NCBI RefSeq assembly: GCF_030247195.1
Contig: NC_080670.1
Location: 155,570,580 to 155,634,579 of the forward strand
Direction: 5' to 3'
Source of the DNA: Topomyia yanbarensis
Lineage: Eukaryota; Arthropoda; Insecta; Diptera; Culicidae
Length of the DNA: 64,000 bases
This document shows, in pieces, positions 21,201 through 33,491 of the stretch (within the stretch, counting starts at the first letter, position 1; every line of letters begins with the position of its first letter). The notes below the pieces were generated by a model. That model had not been told where the DNA came from, did no database searches, and worked only from the letters and a program-made list of their open reading frames with translations. A program made the translations under genes and the position numbers.

Positions 21201-24200
21201 CCCGCCGCAACTGCAAAAATAGAGTAGGTTGGCTCCCTTCTTGTGTCGTTTAGTACCACTCCCTTGTTCGCGAACTACAGTCGTGATTCGCTGGTTGGAC
21301 CACAGCCTCTGTCCAACTAACGAATTTGATTCGCTAGTTGGACCTACTGACAAATGTCAAAAACTCTCCAAAGAAGACGTTAGTAGTGTAAGATTGTTAG
21401 ATAGATTGTCAAAGTAAATTTGACATGAGATTTTGGCGTTCAGATGCTTTTTAGTTGGACGATGGTCCAACTAACGGAGGTCCAACTACAAAAGTGGTCC
21501 AGTTAAAAAGTGTCCAATCGGCGAATCACGACTGTACTCGATCTAGTCCACTACGATGGACCTAACTATCTCCGACGGAGAATTTCCCGGTGAGAGAAGT
21601 TCTCCTGAAACCGAGCCAACCAGCTAGGTTCCTAGGTTGGTTGGCTCGGTGAAGCAAGGCGCTCAATTCACCGACGATCCGAACTCTCGGGCCTACCGGT
21701 AGGGTGCCATGAACAGTCCGGCGATTGTGGCCTGAGCGTGACGTCCGGTTCGCTGGCGCCCCGACGACTCATACGGCGGTGATTGCTCTCCCTAAGCCGT
21801 TGCTCGCTGTTCACCACATCATTTTAGCTGTAAGGCGGTTACGATCTGCGTCACTGCATCGCTTATCATTTTGTGGACAACATTATCCGGGTTGATGTTC
21901 GGCCATCCCGTTTTAAGCAACTCCCTGCGTATCGTTTCGATCCTCGGACATTCGAAGACCTCGCGCTCCGATGTTCTCACACTCCGGGCACAACGGTGAC
22001 GTTGCGTGCCCGATCCGATGAGGATACTTTCTTAGCAGCTGTGGCCCAACATGAGCTGTGTCAGGTGGAAGTTGACTTCTAAGTGCTTTCTATTGAACCA
22101 TGTCAACATGTTTAGGACGAACCGGTAAATCCACCTTTTCCGTATTGTCCCATTCCTGCACTCACCCTGCCATCAAATCGATTTTTACAATCTTTCTCAC
22201 GTTTCTGATGTTTATCCCATTTTATCGCAGGCGTAGTCGACGTGATTGTTGAAGCTCAACCAGTCCTCGATTAGTTTTCCGAGTTTTCTGAGTGTATCCA
22301 GTAGACATATGGGCTTGTACGAGACGGGATCACCCATTAACTTCCCTGATTTTAGCAGCATCACCAGTTTCTGTACTTTCCACATTTCGGAGAAGTTACC
22401 ATCATTTAAACATTTCTGCAGCACCATCCTGAGCATGTTCGGACTATAGCTTTCAGCGCCACGTTCGGTATGTTATCTGGACCGGGGGCTGGACGCAATC
22501 TACTGCGTGGCTCTAGTTTTCGCAGCTGTCAGCTCCACAGTACCAATCTGATACAATATGATCTACACCATGCTCCAAGAGCATTTATCAAAGGTAACAG
22601 TGGAAAAACACGTCTTCCTTCGGAAGGGAAGTAAAGTCATAGGTCTCGATCCATGTGTTGGTGGCCGTATCTAGGGTCCAGATGGTGGTGTGACTTCTCA
22701 GTGCGCACAGAGGCTGACGGAAAATAAACATAAATGTTTTGCTTTTAAACTAATCGATTATTTTAATTATTTTATTACGATCACATCACTATAGAGTAAA
22801 GCCATGTCAAGTGATCCTCGAATTTTTCGCAAAATCACCGATTTTCATGAGATATGTTTTATTGTATAGGGATTATGGTAAATAGCTTTTGGTATAAATA
22901 TTTCGTTAAAATTCCTTTTTTCCTTTGAGATATTAACCCTTAAACTTTATTGCATGATAACATTGTAAATTTTATATCTCAAAACCTACTGAAGATAATT
23001 GAATTAATTTTTATACACTTATGGAATGATATTTACACTATCTCATAAAAATAATTTTATAGTATAGTTATGTGAATAACGGTACTTTGCATCTACTTAA
23101 AAATTTTAATTGTATTTTTTCTTGCGTTCTTCACGCTAAAAAATTTCAAAAGGTATTTCAAATTACGCGTCAATCTCTCACCTTCAATAATCTGTATTGA
23201 TAATTTTTCATTTTTGTTTCTATCGAGAGTTATGGATGATTTTGTAACGGTGCGTACCTTCAATGCACGGCCTACTTTGATGCAGCCCGCGAGAACTTAC
23301 ATATTGGCAACGCCGCATGTCCCAACGTCCTACTGCGCATCGCGTAGGAAACGTGCATCGCATGAGTAAATGAAACCACATCTCTAGATTGGTGCAAAAT
23401 AACAAACTTTTATATACGGATTATCAAAGGTTAAGGTTTTCTGGATATTTTGAGATACTTTTAGATTTTTTTGACCGAGGTGCACAACAAAAACAATTTT
23501 GTTTAATGAATACTGTTTTATTATAATTTAACGTTTCTAGGAATTAAACTGTATCGCAAAGAACCGAAACATAACTCATATAATACGCTTATGTTATTGC
23601 CATCTTCGAAGACACTTTTGTTATGGCATTTTCGTTTTTGACAGTGTACACCAGTATTGTCGGGGCTATACTCATTCAAACTTCAGTCTATCTCTTTTTT
23701 TCACTATACCGGTGTATACCAGGTTGAAAACGAAAACGTTATTAGTCGATGTTTCATCCAAATTCATTACTAGTCTACAACATTATGCAGGAAAATGGAA
23801 CATTTTATGAAAACAGCATTTTACTTCGCTTGTTTATGTCCACTGAGTGATCTTACTTATAAACAACGAAGTGTCTTGCGAAAAAAATTACTTTGAATCT
23901 GTTTTCAACCGCAATGGCGTGTTTTCGTTATCGCTATTGCTTCTGTCAATTCTGTTAATTAGTGGTTCTCCAAGTTCTAGTAAGATATTATTTACTTCAT
24001 CAAATTTCAGTAAATCATCAACGATTTATAATTCAAAATCTTCATTATTTTTTTAACGAAATACAGTACTCGGTTGGTAGTACCATATTTATAACATAAA
24101 AACAAACGAATGTTTTTTGAGCAAATATACTGTGCTAACACCTAGACATATCCAACTGACGATAAAAAGTGGTAAAATATGTCAATTTGCAAAAAAAAAG

Positions 24201-27200
24201 TCATATACATGCAGATTCAAACATGCCCATTGCTCAAGTTCGCACAGCAACTGTCAACATCCGAGCTCGCCGGTTTGAGAGTTTGAATGACAGAAAATTA
24301 AATAATTCCTGAAAAATATAACACTAAAAACCATGCAAATTACTCGGAATATATTCACCTTTAAACATCCGCACAGAAAAGCTTATCTTTTTGCTCTAAT
24401 ATCGAAGATGGCAATTTTGGACATAAGGTATGCTCTGCCAAAGCGATACGCAGTAGGACGTTGCTACATGCGGCGTTGCCAATATGTAAGTTCTCGCGGG
24501 CTGCATCAAAGTGGGCCGTGCGTTGAAGGTACGCACCGTTACAAAATCATCCATAACTCTCGATAGAAACAAAAATGAAAAATTATTAATACAGATTATT
24601 GAAGGTGAGAGATTGACGCGTAATTTGACATACCTTCTGAAATTTTTTAGCGTGAAGAACACAAGAAAAAATACAATTGAAATTTTTAAGTAGATGAAAA
24701 GTACCGTTATTCACATAATTATATTGTAAAATTATTTTTATGAGATAGTGTAAATATCATTCCATAAGTGTACAAAAATTCATTCAATTATCTTCAGTAG
24801 GTTTTGAGATATAAAATTTACAATTTTATCACGCAATAAAGTTTAAGGGTTAATATCTCAAAGAAAAAAGGAGTTTTAACGAAATATTTATACCAAAAAC
24901 TATTTACCATAATCCCTATACAATAAAACATATCTCATGAAAATCGGTGATTTTGCGAAAAATTTGAGGATCACTTGACATGGCTTTACTCTATACGTAT
25001 CGTGCTTGTCTATACAGCAAAATATTATGCAAGAATTGTTCAAAGCGAGCAGCTCCATATTGAGGGCCTGTGTTAGGGAATCGCGAGATCATCAAGGAAT
25101 ATTTTAAGTTCATCCGCGGAGCATGAAATTTTATTTTCCAATTAAATTCCATCTTTTAAATGCTGTACTAATGCAGGTAATTTCTTAAACTAGTTGCTTA
25201 GTCAAGTACATATTCTGAAGAGACGACGTCAAACACCTGGCCGTTTCTATTTTTTTTATTAGAGATGAGATGGAGAACATGAGCTATAATTGTGTTATTT
25301 CATTCTGATCGAGAAGATCTCATATAAATTTGTGCTTCTGTGAAGCTAAGTTCAAAATAATATTACTTACGTCATGATACTCACATCAATCGTAGCAACC
25401 GGATTTATGAGGGGCGCCGACAACATTAACAGATAGGTGTGCCCGTATATTATCCAAATTATCGCCATAACACGTATACCATGAAGACATTCGATTATCT
25501 GGGTTTTACTGGCATGGACATGTTTTGTTTTTGTAACCTTCATCACCCACATCCAATTGGAGTAAACAGAGAACGTTGTCAGGTTGGTGGATGGCTCTCT
25601 TGCACTGAGAATGGCATATACTTCGTAAATAGTACTAACGACAACAACAGCTGCGATTAGTGAGATTACAGTTCTGAGAAAAGTTGAACAATCGTTAAGT
25701 TTTAAAAGTAAAAAGGTTCAACGTTATTCCGTTCCGCAGTATCCATTTCATTTAAATGTTTTAATTGTATATTGGTGAAATTAAATAGAAGTGTAACGCT
25801 AATTTAGTTGAGAAATAATATTCACAAATGGTAAATACAATAGTGATTCGCTGGTTGGACATTTTATAACTAGGTTGCTTTTTAGTTGGACTTTCGCTAG
25901 TTGGACCATTGCCCAACTAAAAAGCATCTGAATGCAAAAATCTCATGTCACATTTACATTAACAATCAATCTGACAATAACTAGAGATATGAACAGATGC
26001 ATTTACGCTACTTACGTTTCCATTAGACTTTTTGGCAGCTGTCAGACGGTCCAACTAGCAAATCAAATTCGTTAGTTGGATAGAGGGTGTGGCCCAACCA
26101 GCGAATCATGACTGTAACTCGAATTCAAATTTACCTTGTGTTAAAGAAATTTAAGTTCAGATGTAACTACTCAACTTTCTAATACAATCGATTAATGTTT
26201 TTGCTCCGTCTTTGAGTTATGGTGATGGGATCAAGTCTGCCCGGGGATCAAGTCTCCCCGGGGATCAAGTCTCCTGAGTCTCCTCTACAGTCATGCTATC
26301 TCGTCAAGGATTATAACGGAGTCCTGCATATCAGAGTTATAGAATCCTGTTCTAAATTTTGACGAAAACTTGCTTGAGATTTTGAAAGAATCCCGCTCAT
26401 ATTTCTAATGGAATCCTATTTGAGCCCAAATAAAGTCGTAAGGTTAGGTATTTGAATAGTAAACGGTGTAGAAAACTGAATAATAGTAAGCTCAAAGAAA
26501 ACACTTCGCGATTGAGTTTAACATTAATGCCAATTTCACAAACAACCGTGAATTCTGGATACAACGATACGGAATAAAGTTGTGTAATGGTCTCGTCCCG
26601 ACAATGAATATAGCTACAGTGGCTTACATTGCTGCTACTCCAGTTCCACCTAGCGGAAAAAACTCGTTGTCACAGTATATAATTGAATCATTGGCTACAA
26701 TGTTGTATCTCAATTCAATCAGCTTTTTCATTGGCTGATAAAGATGCTCTTCGCTGCACGTGTTCGGGAAGCATGATCCAATTCCAACTCCATTAATCCT
26801 ACATGATTTCTAATGATTAAGCTAATTGCGAATGCAAAAACACTTTGTATCATACCCTTCCATGTCCACAAAGAATCGTTTTGTTAGGTTATCTGATTGT
26901 CGTGGAAGTACCACCATGCAGTACCTGCCACGGATTGCCCCGACTTCCAGATGGTCATAGTAGTAACTTCGGCACTGATCATAGTTCCCAAAATCGTACT
27001 GATTACCCGAGAACTGCCCAGATGGCCAGTTTCCCCATGCATCAAAAACTAAAAAAATATCTACAATGCAGTAACCTTACACAAGCACATCAGATTCATA
27101 CATTCCAGAGCCCACGGATCCTTATCGGTGAGTCCTACGAGTGTCGCTTGTAGCTGTGCATCACATAAGGCATTATTCCACATTACATTACTACCGCTGC

Positions 27201-27258
27201 ATTCCACAATTAAACAATAACTAAACAACACTGAATTCGACCACGAAAAGAACTTCAT
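18260..27258 (-). CDS. NRF-6-like membrane acyltransferase (NRF plus Acyl_transf_3), five exons
   Basis: The exons are 27258-27081, 27048-26856, 26798-26628, 25673-25385 and 19537-18260, and all junction phases agree. The protein has about 702 residues if the last exon is read to its stop. Residues 1 to about 20 are a signal peptide (MKFFSWSNSVLFSYCLIVEC). The extracellular NRF domain follows, with paired cysteines (DAWGNWPSGQFSGN, GSCFPNTCSEEHL). After a first membrane span come the acyltransferase signatures CLHGIRVMAIIW, IIYGHTY with the conserved His, and SVDTFFVLSG near 291-300. About ten hydrophobic spans follow, and FEAPFGNL lies near the end. Worm NRF-6/NDG-4 relatives act in lipid and drug uptake; the substrate here is unknown. 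A donor (gtaagt at 18456) after LLLRS suggests a further small exon that I cannot identify. Intron 4 (5.8 kb) is full of mobile elements. Confidence 0.88.
19720..20176 (+). pseudogene. Decayed mariner-type transposase, C-terminal part
   Basis: Broken frames read FQQNSAPSHK, then WLKTNVPNFI, then NYSLWALLESKV, then VLEWVKI and SHIRATCDSFFDCLKA. These are the successive blocks of the C-terminal half of mariner (IS630/Tc1) transposases. Several stops and frameshifts separate them, and the D-E-D catalytic core is incomplete. The pseudogene lies inside intron 4 of the acyltransferase gene, antisense to it. Confidence 0.8.
20284..20302 (+). repeat. Poly-G tract
   Basis: GGAGGGGGGGGGGGGG follows TTTTGGGGT, giving a G-run unusual for this AT-rich region. 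It may be assembly-sensitive and could form a G-quadruplex. It is otherwise unexplained. Confidence 0.6.
20600..22500 (-). pseudogene. Degenerate non-LTR retrotransposon (R1/LOA-like), 3' half
   Basis: On the minus strand, PDNIPNVALKAI, then LQKCLNDGNFSEMWKVQKLV, then SYKPICLLDTLRK are reverse transcriptase landmarks (22490-22230). Further on, CPECEN and VFECPRIETIRRELLKTGWP (about 22000-21900, with a frameshift between) match the C-terminal cysteine-rich tail of R1-type ORF2. Stops and indels show it is dead. The GC-richer stretch 20600-21780 is probably the rest of its 3' region. A pogo-like MITE has inserted at 21278-21534. Confidence 0.7.
21278..21534. mobile_element. pogo/Tc1-like MITE (family F), copy 1
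   Basis: The ends are CAGTCGTGATTCGCTGGTTG and the mirror CGGCGAATCACGACTG, with TA on both sides (21276-21277 and 21535-21536). TA targets and a CAGT start are typical of pogo/Tigger-type elements. It sits within the degenerate LINE. A relative is at 25838-26114. Confidence 0.8.
22792..24993. mobile_element. 2.2 kb element with about 560-bp terminal inverted repeats
   Basis: The left arm (22792 to about 23350) starts TAGAGTAAAGCCATGTCAAG. The right arm (about 24440-24993) ends CTTGACATGGCTTTACTCTA. The arms are near-identical over more than 500 bp, with small indels. TA flanks both ends, consistent with a TA target duplication. The spacer of about 1.1 kb has no transposase. In fold it resembles long-TIR or foldback elements. 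It lies in acyltransferase intron 4. Confidence 0.85.
23629..23737. repeat. Small inverted repeat nested in the long-TIR element
   Basis: TTTTCGTTTTTGACAGTGTA at the left is mirrored by TATACCAGGTTGAAAACGAA at the right. It is probably a small MITE inside the spacer. Confidence 0.5.
25838..26114. mobile_element. pogo/Tc1-like MITE (family F), copy 2
   Basis: The left end CAATAGTGATTCGCTGGTTG and right end CCAGCGAATCATGACTG match 21278-21534, with TA at both borders. It lies inside acyltransferase intron 3 (26627-25674). Confidence 0.78.
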
Positions 27259-27529
27259 TGTTTTTCAATTTATAGCAATATTAATCGAATTTATTCGACG
27301 ACTGCCCAAATAATGCCACTGCTGGTGGTTTTATCTGGTTGCATTACTGGTCATTTCTCCAAGCGCACTGATAACGTGATATAAGCATTAGCAATTGCTG
27401 TCAACAATCGAGCTATATAATCAAATCTTTCCTACTGATAATGCACAGACCATCACGTGAAACAAAAATGATGCCCCTTAAAATATTTTGATAAGCATAA
27501 GTATTAGCATAAGAAATCGCTCGATCAGT

Positions 27530-28160
27530 TTATTGGGCTCATTGCCTAGGCGAATTTGATTTTGAAATCAAATACAAACCAGGAAAACAAAATATTGTAA
27601 CCGACAGTCTCTCGAGAGGACGAGAAGAACTGAACGCTAACGATGTTGAAACTGATCCCTCATCATCTGTTCCCAACACAACGTTTCTTCGGACGATGCA
27701 ACGGTACATTCCGCTGACATAGATGATTCAGCTTACATACCTTGCACTTAACTACCCCTCAATAGTTTCAGCAATCAAATCATTCTGAAAATTGGTGATA
27801 GTGAAGATGAGCAATACGAGGAAATATTCCCTCGAATGTTCAGAAGAATTATTACGAAAATCACATTCGGGATTCTATACCTCTAGAAATAGAACATTAT
27901 TATACAAAACTAGCATATTTCTCTCATTCATATTCAGCGCATTTGAGCTCACACAAAATTTCTTTCTCTTGATAAATTACAGAATGTGGACTCACCTTAT
28001 GACCCTGACCACCTTGACTATTGCGACGACAACTTCATAAAATAAAACATACAACTTTATGACCTCACGAGAAATCCTGGACTACTGACTCTACAGACAG
28101 ACAATACACTCATAAAAATAGGACAACATCGTATTTACCACGTCATTAACCTTGACAAGT
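27530..28160 (+). pseudogene. Ty3/gypsy-type pol fragment (RNase H end and linker)
   Basis: The frame reads EFDFEIKYKPGKQNIVTDSL then SRGREE at 27550-27640. This is the hallmark C-terminal end of gypsy-type RNase H (normally ...KPGKxNxVADALSR). A following acidic segment (EDEQYEEIFPRMFRR, about 27800-27840) fits the connector before integrase. Stops interrupt the frame. No LTRs, protease or integrase core are seen, so it is a fragment. It lies just upstream of the acyltransferase gene. Confidence 0.75.
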
Positions 28161-28190
28161 AAAACCACACTCAGACAACATGAAACTTTA

Positions 28191-28328
28191 ATGTTTCGTG
28201 TTCCACTCGTCAGTAACTAACACCAGCTTGCTATTAGTTAGACGATGTATCAAAACTAACACCAAATTGGCGTCAGTTAGACACTAAATCCAAGCAATTC
28301 ACAGTGTGAGTGGAACACGAAACATTAA
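28191..28328. mobile_element. MITE family G, 138-bp copy
   Basis: The inverted ends are AATGTTTCGTGTTCCACTC and its mirror. The interior has CTAACACCA and TGGCGTCAGTTAG. Relatives occur in histone spacers (33833-34530, 34616-34918, 36327-36395). Confidence 0.65.
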
Positions 28329-28702
28329 ATTCCAACTCCAACTAAATTCCAGCCGTTTAAAAACATATTTATATCATGCGGACTATTTTCGTTTATTGTT
28401 TATTATGTATCTATGGCATTTTACGGACGCGTTTGAATATTCAGACACGGGATCGACGCCTATCAACGAGGAGGCAGCAAAGCATACTGTTCACGGTTGT
28501 TGAACCATAGTTTTTCAATCGTTTGTATAGGTTACCTAGTAATCTTGAGTTTATCTTTGGTTAGGTCTTGTGCCCTTATGCGCAAATTGGTTAATCCTTT
28601 TTTTCCTTTGGGAAAGACAAATTGCAACATCGAACTATCACTCGCAGAACTTAGAATTTTCACCGGCTATACAGACCTGACGTACACGCTGAAAACAAAG
28701 TT
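28329..28702. other. Intergenic, nothing recognised
   Basis: The short frames here have no recognisable features. Confidence 0.35.
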
Positions 28703-30960
28703 ACCTACTTGATACTTGATGGGCTACAGCTGCTCCTCGATGCGCCTACGCCGAATGGAGTATCCTCCTCCATTGGACTCGATCCTGGGTCAGTCAATTC
28801 CAGTCGCCCTGAACGTTCAGCGCCCTCAGGTCCTCCCCAACTGCATGAAGCCATCGTGTACGCGGCCTGCCACGAAGCCGACGTCCTCTTCCGGGTTCCC
28901 TGTTGAATATTGTTTTCGCTTGACGCTCATCCGGCATTCGGACCACGTGTCCAGCCCACCGTAGTCTGCCGTGTTGTTTCAGCTTCACAATATCTGTCCC
29001 TTCATATACTTGGTATAACTCATGGTTCATGCGACGCTGCCAGATTCCATTCTTCTTCTCTACTCTACTCTGAACTCTACGGTCGACCACCGAGAGAATC
29101 AGCATCGTATATAGAGCGAATTTCATCTTCGTTCGCAAACTGCGGGACTTAAGCTGGTTACGAAATCCGCAATAAGCGCTATTTGCAACTGCAACACGCC
29201 TTTTCACCTCGCGGGTAACATAGTTATCGCACGTCACTAGAGTTCCAAGGTACACACAGTCATCTACAATTTCAAATATTTCAACACCTAGCACTACTAT
29301 ACTACCACTACCACTACTGTTGTAACGACATTTAATTACCAAGGGAGTGGAAGGCGAAGTATATTTTTCAATATTAGGAGCCATAGTACTCAAGGGAGAG
29401 CAAGAAGTTGAAGGAAGGAAGTTTAGGAGAGCGTGGAATAGGGTCATATGAGCAAGCTTAGAGTTTCCCAGCGACTTAACCCTTTGTCTGCTACCGCAGG
29501 AGTCAGGATCTTTTGGCATTAGAAATGCGAATCACCTGAGTCTGCGGCATGTCCGGACGAGCGCAAAGTAACTTTGTAATTCATGCTGTTGGAACCAACA
29601 AAAAGTTAAGTCACAGAAAACTTCCACACTAAGCCTTTTGCAACGTTAAAACACTACTGGACCAACGTTGTTTATCAGCGACCATGTACTTTTTTGCCAG
29701 TATTAATCATGAGTCCAATTCTAGCTGTCTCCCTCCTAAAAAGCGCAAATGCTTCTCCACGGCACGTCAATCAATCCCGATAGTGTCGATATCGTCCGCA
29801 AGGCCCAGGAGCATGTGTGATCTTGTGATGATGGTACCTCTCCTTGCTCACCAGCTATCCTAATCGCTCCCTGAAGCGCTATGTTGAACAGTAGATTCGA
29901 CAGTGCATCACCCTGGTTCAATCCATCCAAGGTTACGAAGGGTGTCGAAATTTCATCCGCAACTCTTACACTTGATTTAGATCTATCCAGTGTTACACGA
30001 ATCAGTCGTTTTACCATGTTCTAGCATTATTCGCCATAATTCATTTCGTTTCACTGGATCGTACGCCGCCTTGAAATCTATGAACAGATGATGTGTCTGC
30101 AAGTTGTTACCCCCAGAATTCATCGAGAATTTATCTGAGGTTAAACATTTGTCATTGATCAATCCACACGAAAACCGGCTTAGTATTCATCGAGGAAGGA
30201 CTCAAGCGGTCTCAATCTGTTGAACAAAATACGGGACATGATTTTGTATACCTAATTAAGAAGGGTTATTCCTCGGTAATTAGAGCACTTCAGTCTATGC
30301 CCTTTCTTAAAGAGGGAGCAAATGAGGAGTAGGACTTCATATAGATGTTCACTGACGTGTTTAAGAAATTCAACCGGGAGTTGGTCGTTCCCCGCAGCTT
30401 TGTTGTTTTCAGTTCCTTGATAGCTTTTCTGACCTTATATGGTGTAGACGGCTCCACAGCTTGTCCGTCATGGTTAATGTTTGCGCTGTTCTTTGATACT
30501 TCTTTGCTTCTCAAAGCTAATTTTCTACCTAGTAGCCACTTTTGTTTTCTCTGTGAGCAAATTACGTTCTTGGTTGTTGCACATGACGGGTGATGGTGCT
30601 GTTTTTCTCCGTACACCATTCACAGTTTCGTAAAACCTCCGCACATCGTTCTATTCCATGCTTTCTTGCGCGTCAGTAATAACTTGTTTTTCGTACTGTT
30701 TTTTCTTTCTGCGGTGAGTTCGTTTCTCGGCTGCTCTTGCTTTCTTGTACTGTTCTCTGTTACATCGGGTAGCTGACACCAACATTCTGCTTCTAGCAAC
30801 GATCTTCTCCTCTGACCCTCCACATCGAATCAACCAGCCCTCGATCGTCGTTGCGCAGTGCCTGTCACTTCTCGTGCTGTTGTGCTCATCGCTCCATGGA
30901 CTGACTCCCATAGATCGTTGATGTTATCACTTACGTTGATTTCACTAATCCGTCAATCTA
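28703..30960 (-). pseudogene. Degenerate RTE-clade non-LTR retrotransposon (JAM1-like)
   Basis: Read on the minus strand the blocks are in order. IRCGGSEEKIVARSRMLVSA is a linker after the endonuclease (about 30830). QAVEPSTPYKVRKAIKELK is the RT start (about 30440). RVADEISTPFVTLDGLNQGD then ALSNLLFNIAL are RT core blocks (about 29940). YVLGTL-type thumb and RLRWAGHVVRMPD then PRTRWL form the C-terminal end (29519-28794). The FADD catalytic block is frame-broken. The 3' end, TACTTGATACTTGAT at 28704-28718, is the short tandem repeat typical of RTE tails. The endonuclease domain is lost. Confidence 0.85.
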
Positions 30961-32678
30961 ATTTTTAAGCTTTTTGTGTGGATCTAAACCCAGGTCTGGG
31001 CCTTGCTCAGGTTCGGACCTGATAAGGGTTAGGTCCAGTAACTAGTCCGGATTCAGACTCAAATAGTTCGGATCCATGGACTGGTCCGGAACCGTGACTC
31101 ATCCCGGATTTGGGGTCTGGACATAAAACGGAGTCAATGCAACATCCCCAGACGAAAATCCGGAAGACCAGGTAGTTTCTGCCTGTATTTCGGCAGACGC
31201 TAGCCATAATTCCAACAGAAACCAACCAAAATTCCGGCTGGATTAGCTCGGTACTAATACAATCACAGGAATCGACCAAATTAATCCATATACGAACAGA
31301 GCCGAGGTTGACACATATACGGACAACTGCTGAAGTTCGCCATATCACCGTATAGTATCTTTAAGGTAATATGTGGTTAGTATTGCAATGCTCAATGACG
31401 TGGTCTATTACCAAAATGATAATAGAATCTGACTCAAAAGTAATAGAAACTTTTCCGTCGGATTTTGGGTGTGTGAACCCGATAACGGCATACAAAATCA
31501 GTACCATATATATGCATATCGACCGATGTGTAGCAGAGATGAACGGATATAAAGGGGGGCACGGTTACACGAAAGGAATGTGTGCAAGACATGATAACGT
31601 TTACTTTAGAAAAAACTGGAATTTTGCCGAAAGTGAAACATTGTTAGCAAGATAAATTTAACCAGTCAAAATGATCGCCGTTTCTTGGCAGGCTTAAAAT
31701 TTCAACGGTAAAACTACAAAAATAATCAGTTATGTAAAAGAAATCTCCCATTTTCCATAAAATAAAAATGAAAGTCTTTAAAGAAGAGTTTGTGATCCAT
31801 GAAATATAAAAATCTAATGATTGAGCAACCGAAAATAAAAATTGCAAAGACAGAACTTGCTTCATAAAACCCGTTTCAAATAGATTAGAATATCAAAATC
31901 GGAAATAAACTTTTGGCGTAAAAATCGGACAAATATACTTCAGCGTAAGATTCGCTTAAAAAGTTCACACCCATTAAACTCGGCAAGCTCCTGTATAAAA
32001 ACCGGTTAAAATGAAATAAATCGTACGCAGGAGCATCCGTATATCGTGATGTACAAGATTAAATGTCGGCTAACAAAAACTACTTTGTAAGAATCGGATA
32101 ATTTTTTCCGATTTTTATACTGAAGGTCTTTTATCCGAATCTTACAAAGGAGACTCCTCGTCCGATTTTTATGTATGTCCCCTGTGCATTTCGCAAACTA
32201 ATTAATTTTTTGAGTAGCCATGAGCCAAAAAAATATTTAAAATTAAAATCAGGCAGAGCCTCAGATAATTTTAAGTTGTTCCAAAGTAAGTCCTGCCACA
32301 TAAAAGGTTATAGGAATTTTGAGTGAATAATCTAGGTTTATTATTCTAAACATGTGCACATATTCGGTATTAAATTGAAGAGAAATAATTTGTCTTTCTA
32401 ACAAATAGTCTGTCAACGGCTTACTAATAGCTTGAATGTGATTATCAACTATTTTTCGCAAATCAGTTTCATGATATCGTGAATAGTGAATAATAATTTG
32501 TGATTTCCACCACATACATTACTATCTGAATTCTCTTGCGTAAATATTTGGCAAGCAGAAATGTTGTATCAAATTCGAATTAATTTCTTGCAGTTTTAGC
32601 AATAAATGATACATTTTATACTAATTTTAAAAGATAACCAAAAAATTATCTACATCGACCCAACAAAAATTTTCAATC
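30961..32678. other. Junction between transposon-rich DNA and the histone array
   Basis: 31000-31130 is GC-richer, with repeated GGTCCGG/TCCGGATT-like words. A hairpin TTTGTAAGAATCGGATAA with its mirror TTATCCGAATCTTACAAA lies at 32085-32147. From about 32190 the sequence is recognisably the H1 upstream flank shared with other histone units. No protein gene is supported. Confidence 0.4.
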
Positions 32679-32765
32679 GCCATGCATAAGCATTCCCTAA
32701 CACGGTCGACGGACCCGAGCATCAACAAGCCAAAAGTTGAAACTTCATTCGTATATTTTTTGTCG
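32679..32765 (+). promoter_or_regulatory. H1 upstream conserved block, unit 1
   Basis: It contains ATGCATAAG and CATTCCCTAACACGGTCGA, followed 40-50 nt later by CTTCATTCGTATATTTT. The same order is kept before H1 in the other units. It has no canonical TATA box. Confidence 0.6.
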
Positions 32766-32805
32766 ATACTTTGTATACTTTCAAAGAGAAACAAAGTGAG
32801 ATAAT

Positions 32806-33441
32806 ATGGCTGAAACCGCTACCGAAGTTGCTGCTGCGGCTCCTGCTGCTGCGGCTCCTGCTGCTGCTTCACCGGCCAAGGCTGCCAAAGGAGGTGCTGT
32901 GAAACCGAAACAGCCATCTACCCATCCACCGGTGAATGATATGGTTCTAGCTGCCATCAAAACCCTGATGGAACGCAACGGATCATCGCTGCAGGCTATC
33001 AAGTAAATACATCGCCTCCAACTACAAGTGTGACGTCGCCAAGTTGGCTCCGTTCATCAAGAAGTCCCTGAAATCGGGCGTCGAGAAGGGAAAGCTTGTC
33101 CAGACTAAGGGAACTGGCGCTTCCGGATCGTTTAAGGTTAAGACCGACGCTAAAAACCAGCTGGTGAGAAAAAACCGAAGAAAGCTGCCGCCGCCAAGAA
33201 GGCTGCTGGAGAGAAAAAAGCAGCTGCCAAGAAGCCAGCTGGTCAGAAGAAGACTAAGAAACCGAAAGCAGCTGCCGCTAAGAAATCTGTGGCGAAAAAA
33301 GCCAAGGCAGCCCCTGCTGCTCCCAAACAAAAAGCCACCAAGCCATCGAAAGTCACCACCAACAAGCCCAAGACCCCGAAGCCTAAAAAGACTGCACCAG
33401 CCAAGAAAGCTGCTCCGAAGAAAGCCGCCGCTAAGAAGTAA
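32806..33441 (+). pseudogene. Histone H1 pseudogene, unit 1
   Basis: It aligns along its whole length with the intact 222-residue H1 genes. It carries an extra T at 33004 (AAG TAA instead of AAG AAA), which creates a stop after 66 codons in the middle of the winged-helix domain. About 150 nt later one base is lost (near 33152), which restores the original frame to the end (AKK TAA at 33439-33441). The N-tail has lost the APKK segment and gained an alanine/proline repeat. The C-tail has two in-frame deletions. The promoter block and a mutated 3' stem-loop remain. I read it as a recently inactivated gene; a sequencing error could explain either single indel, but not all changes. Confidence 0.85.
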
Positions 33442-33491
33442 ATTCAGCTGATGCTAACTATTGCATTTGTTGACTCAGTATAATACAAAAC

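Noticed and set aside
25371..25384. Alternative donor GTAAGT at 25370 for acyltransferase exon 4
   Set aside because: It would leave phase 2 and create an in-frame stop in the next exon; the GTGAGT donor at 25384 keeps the frame.
28709..29152. Plus-strand frames of 65-82 codons
   Set aside because: They are antisense to the RTE retrotransposon C-terminal frame.
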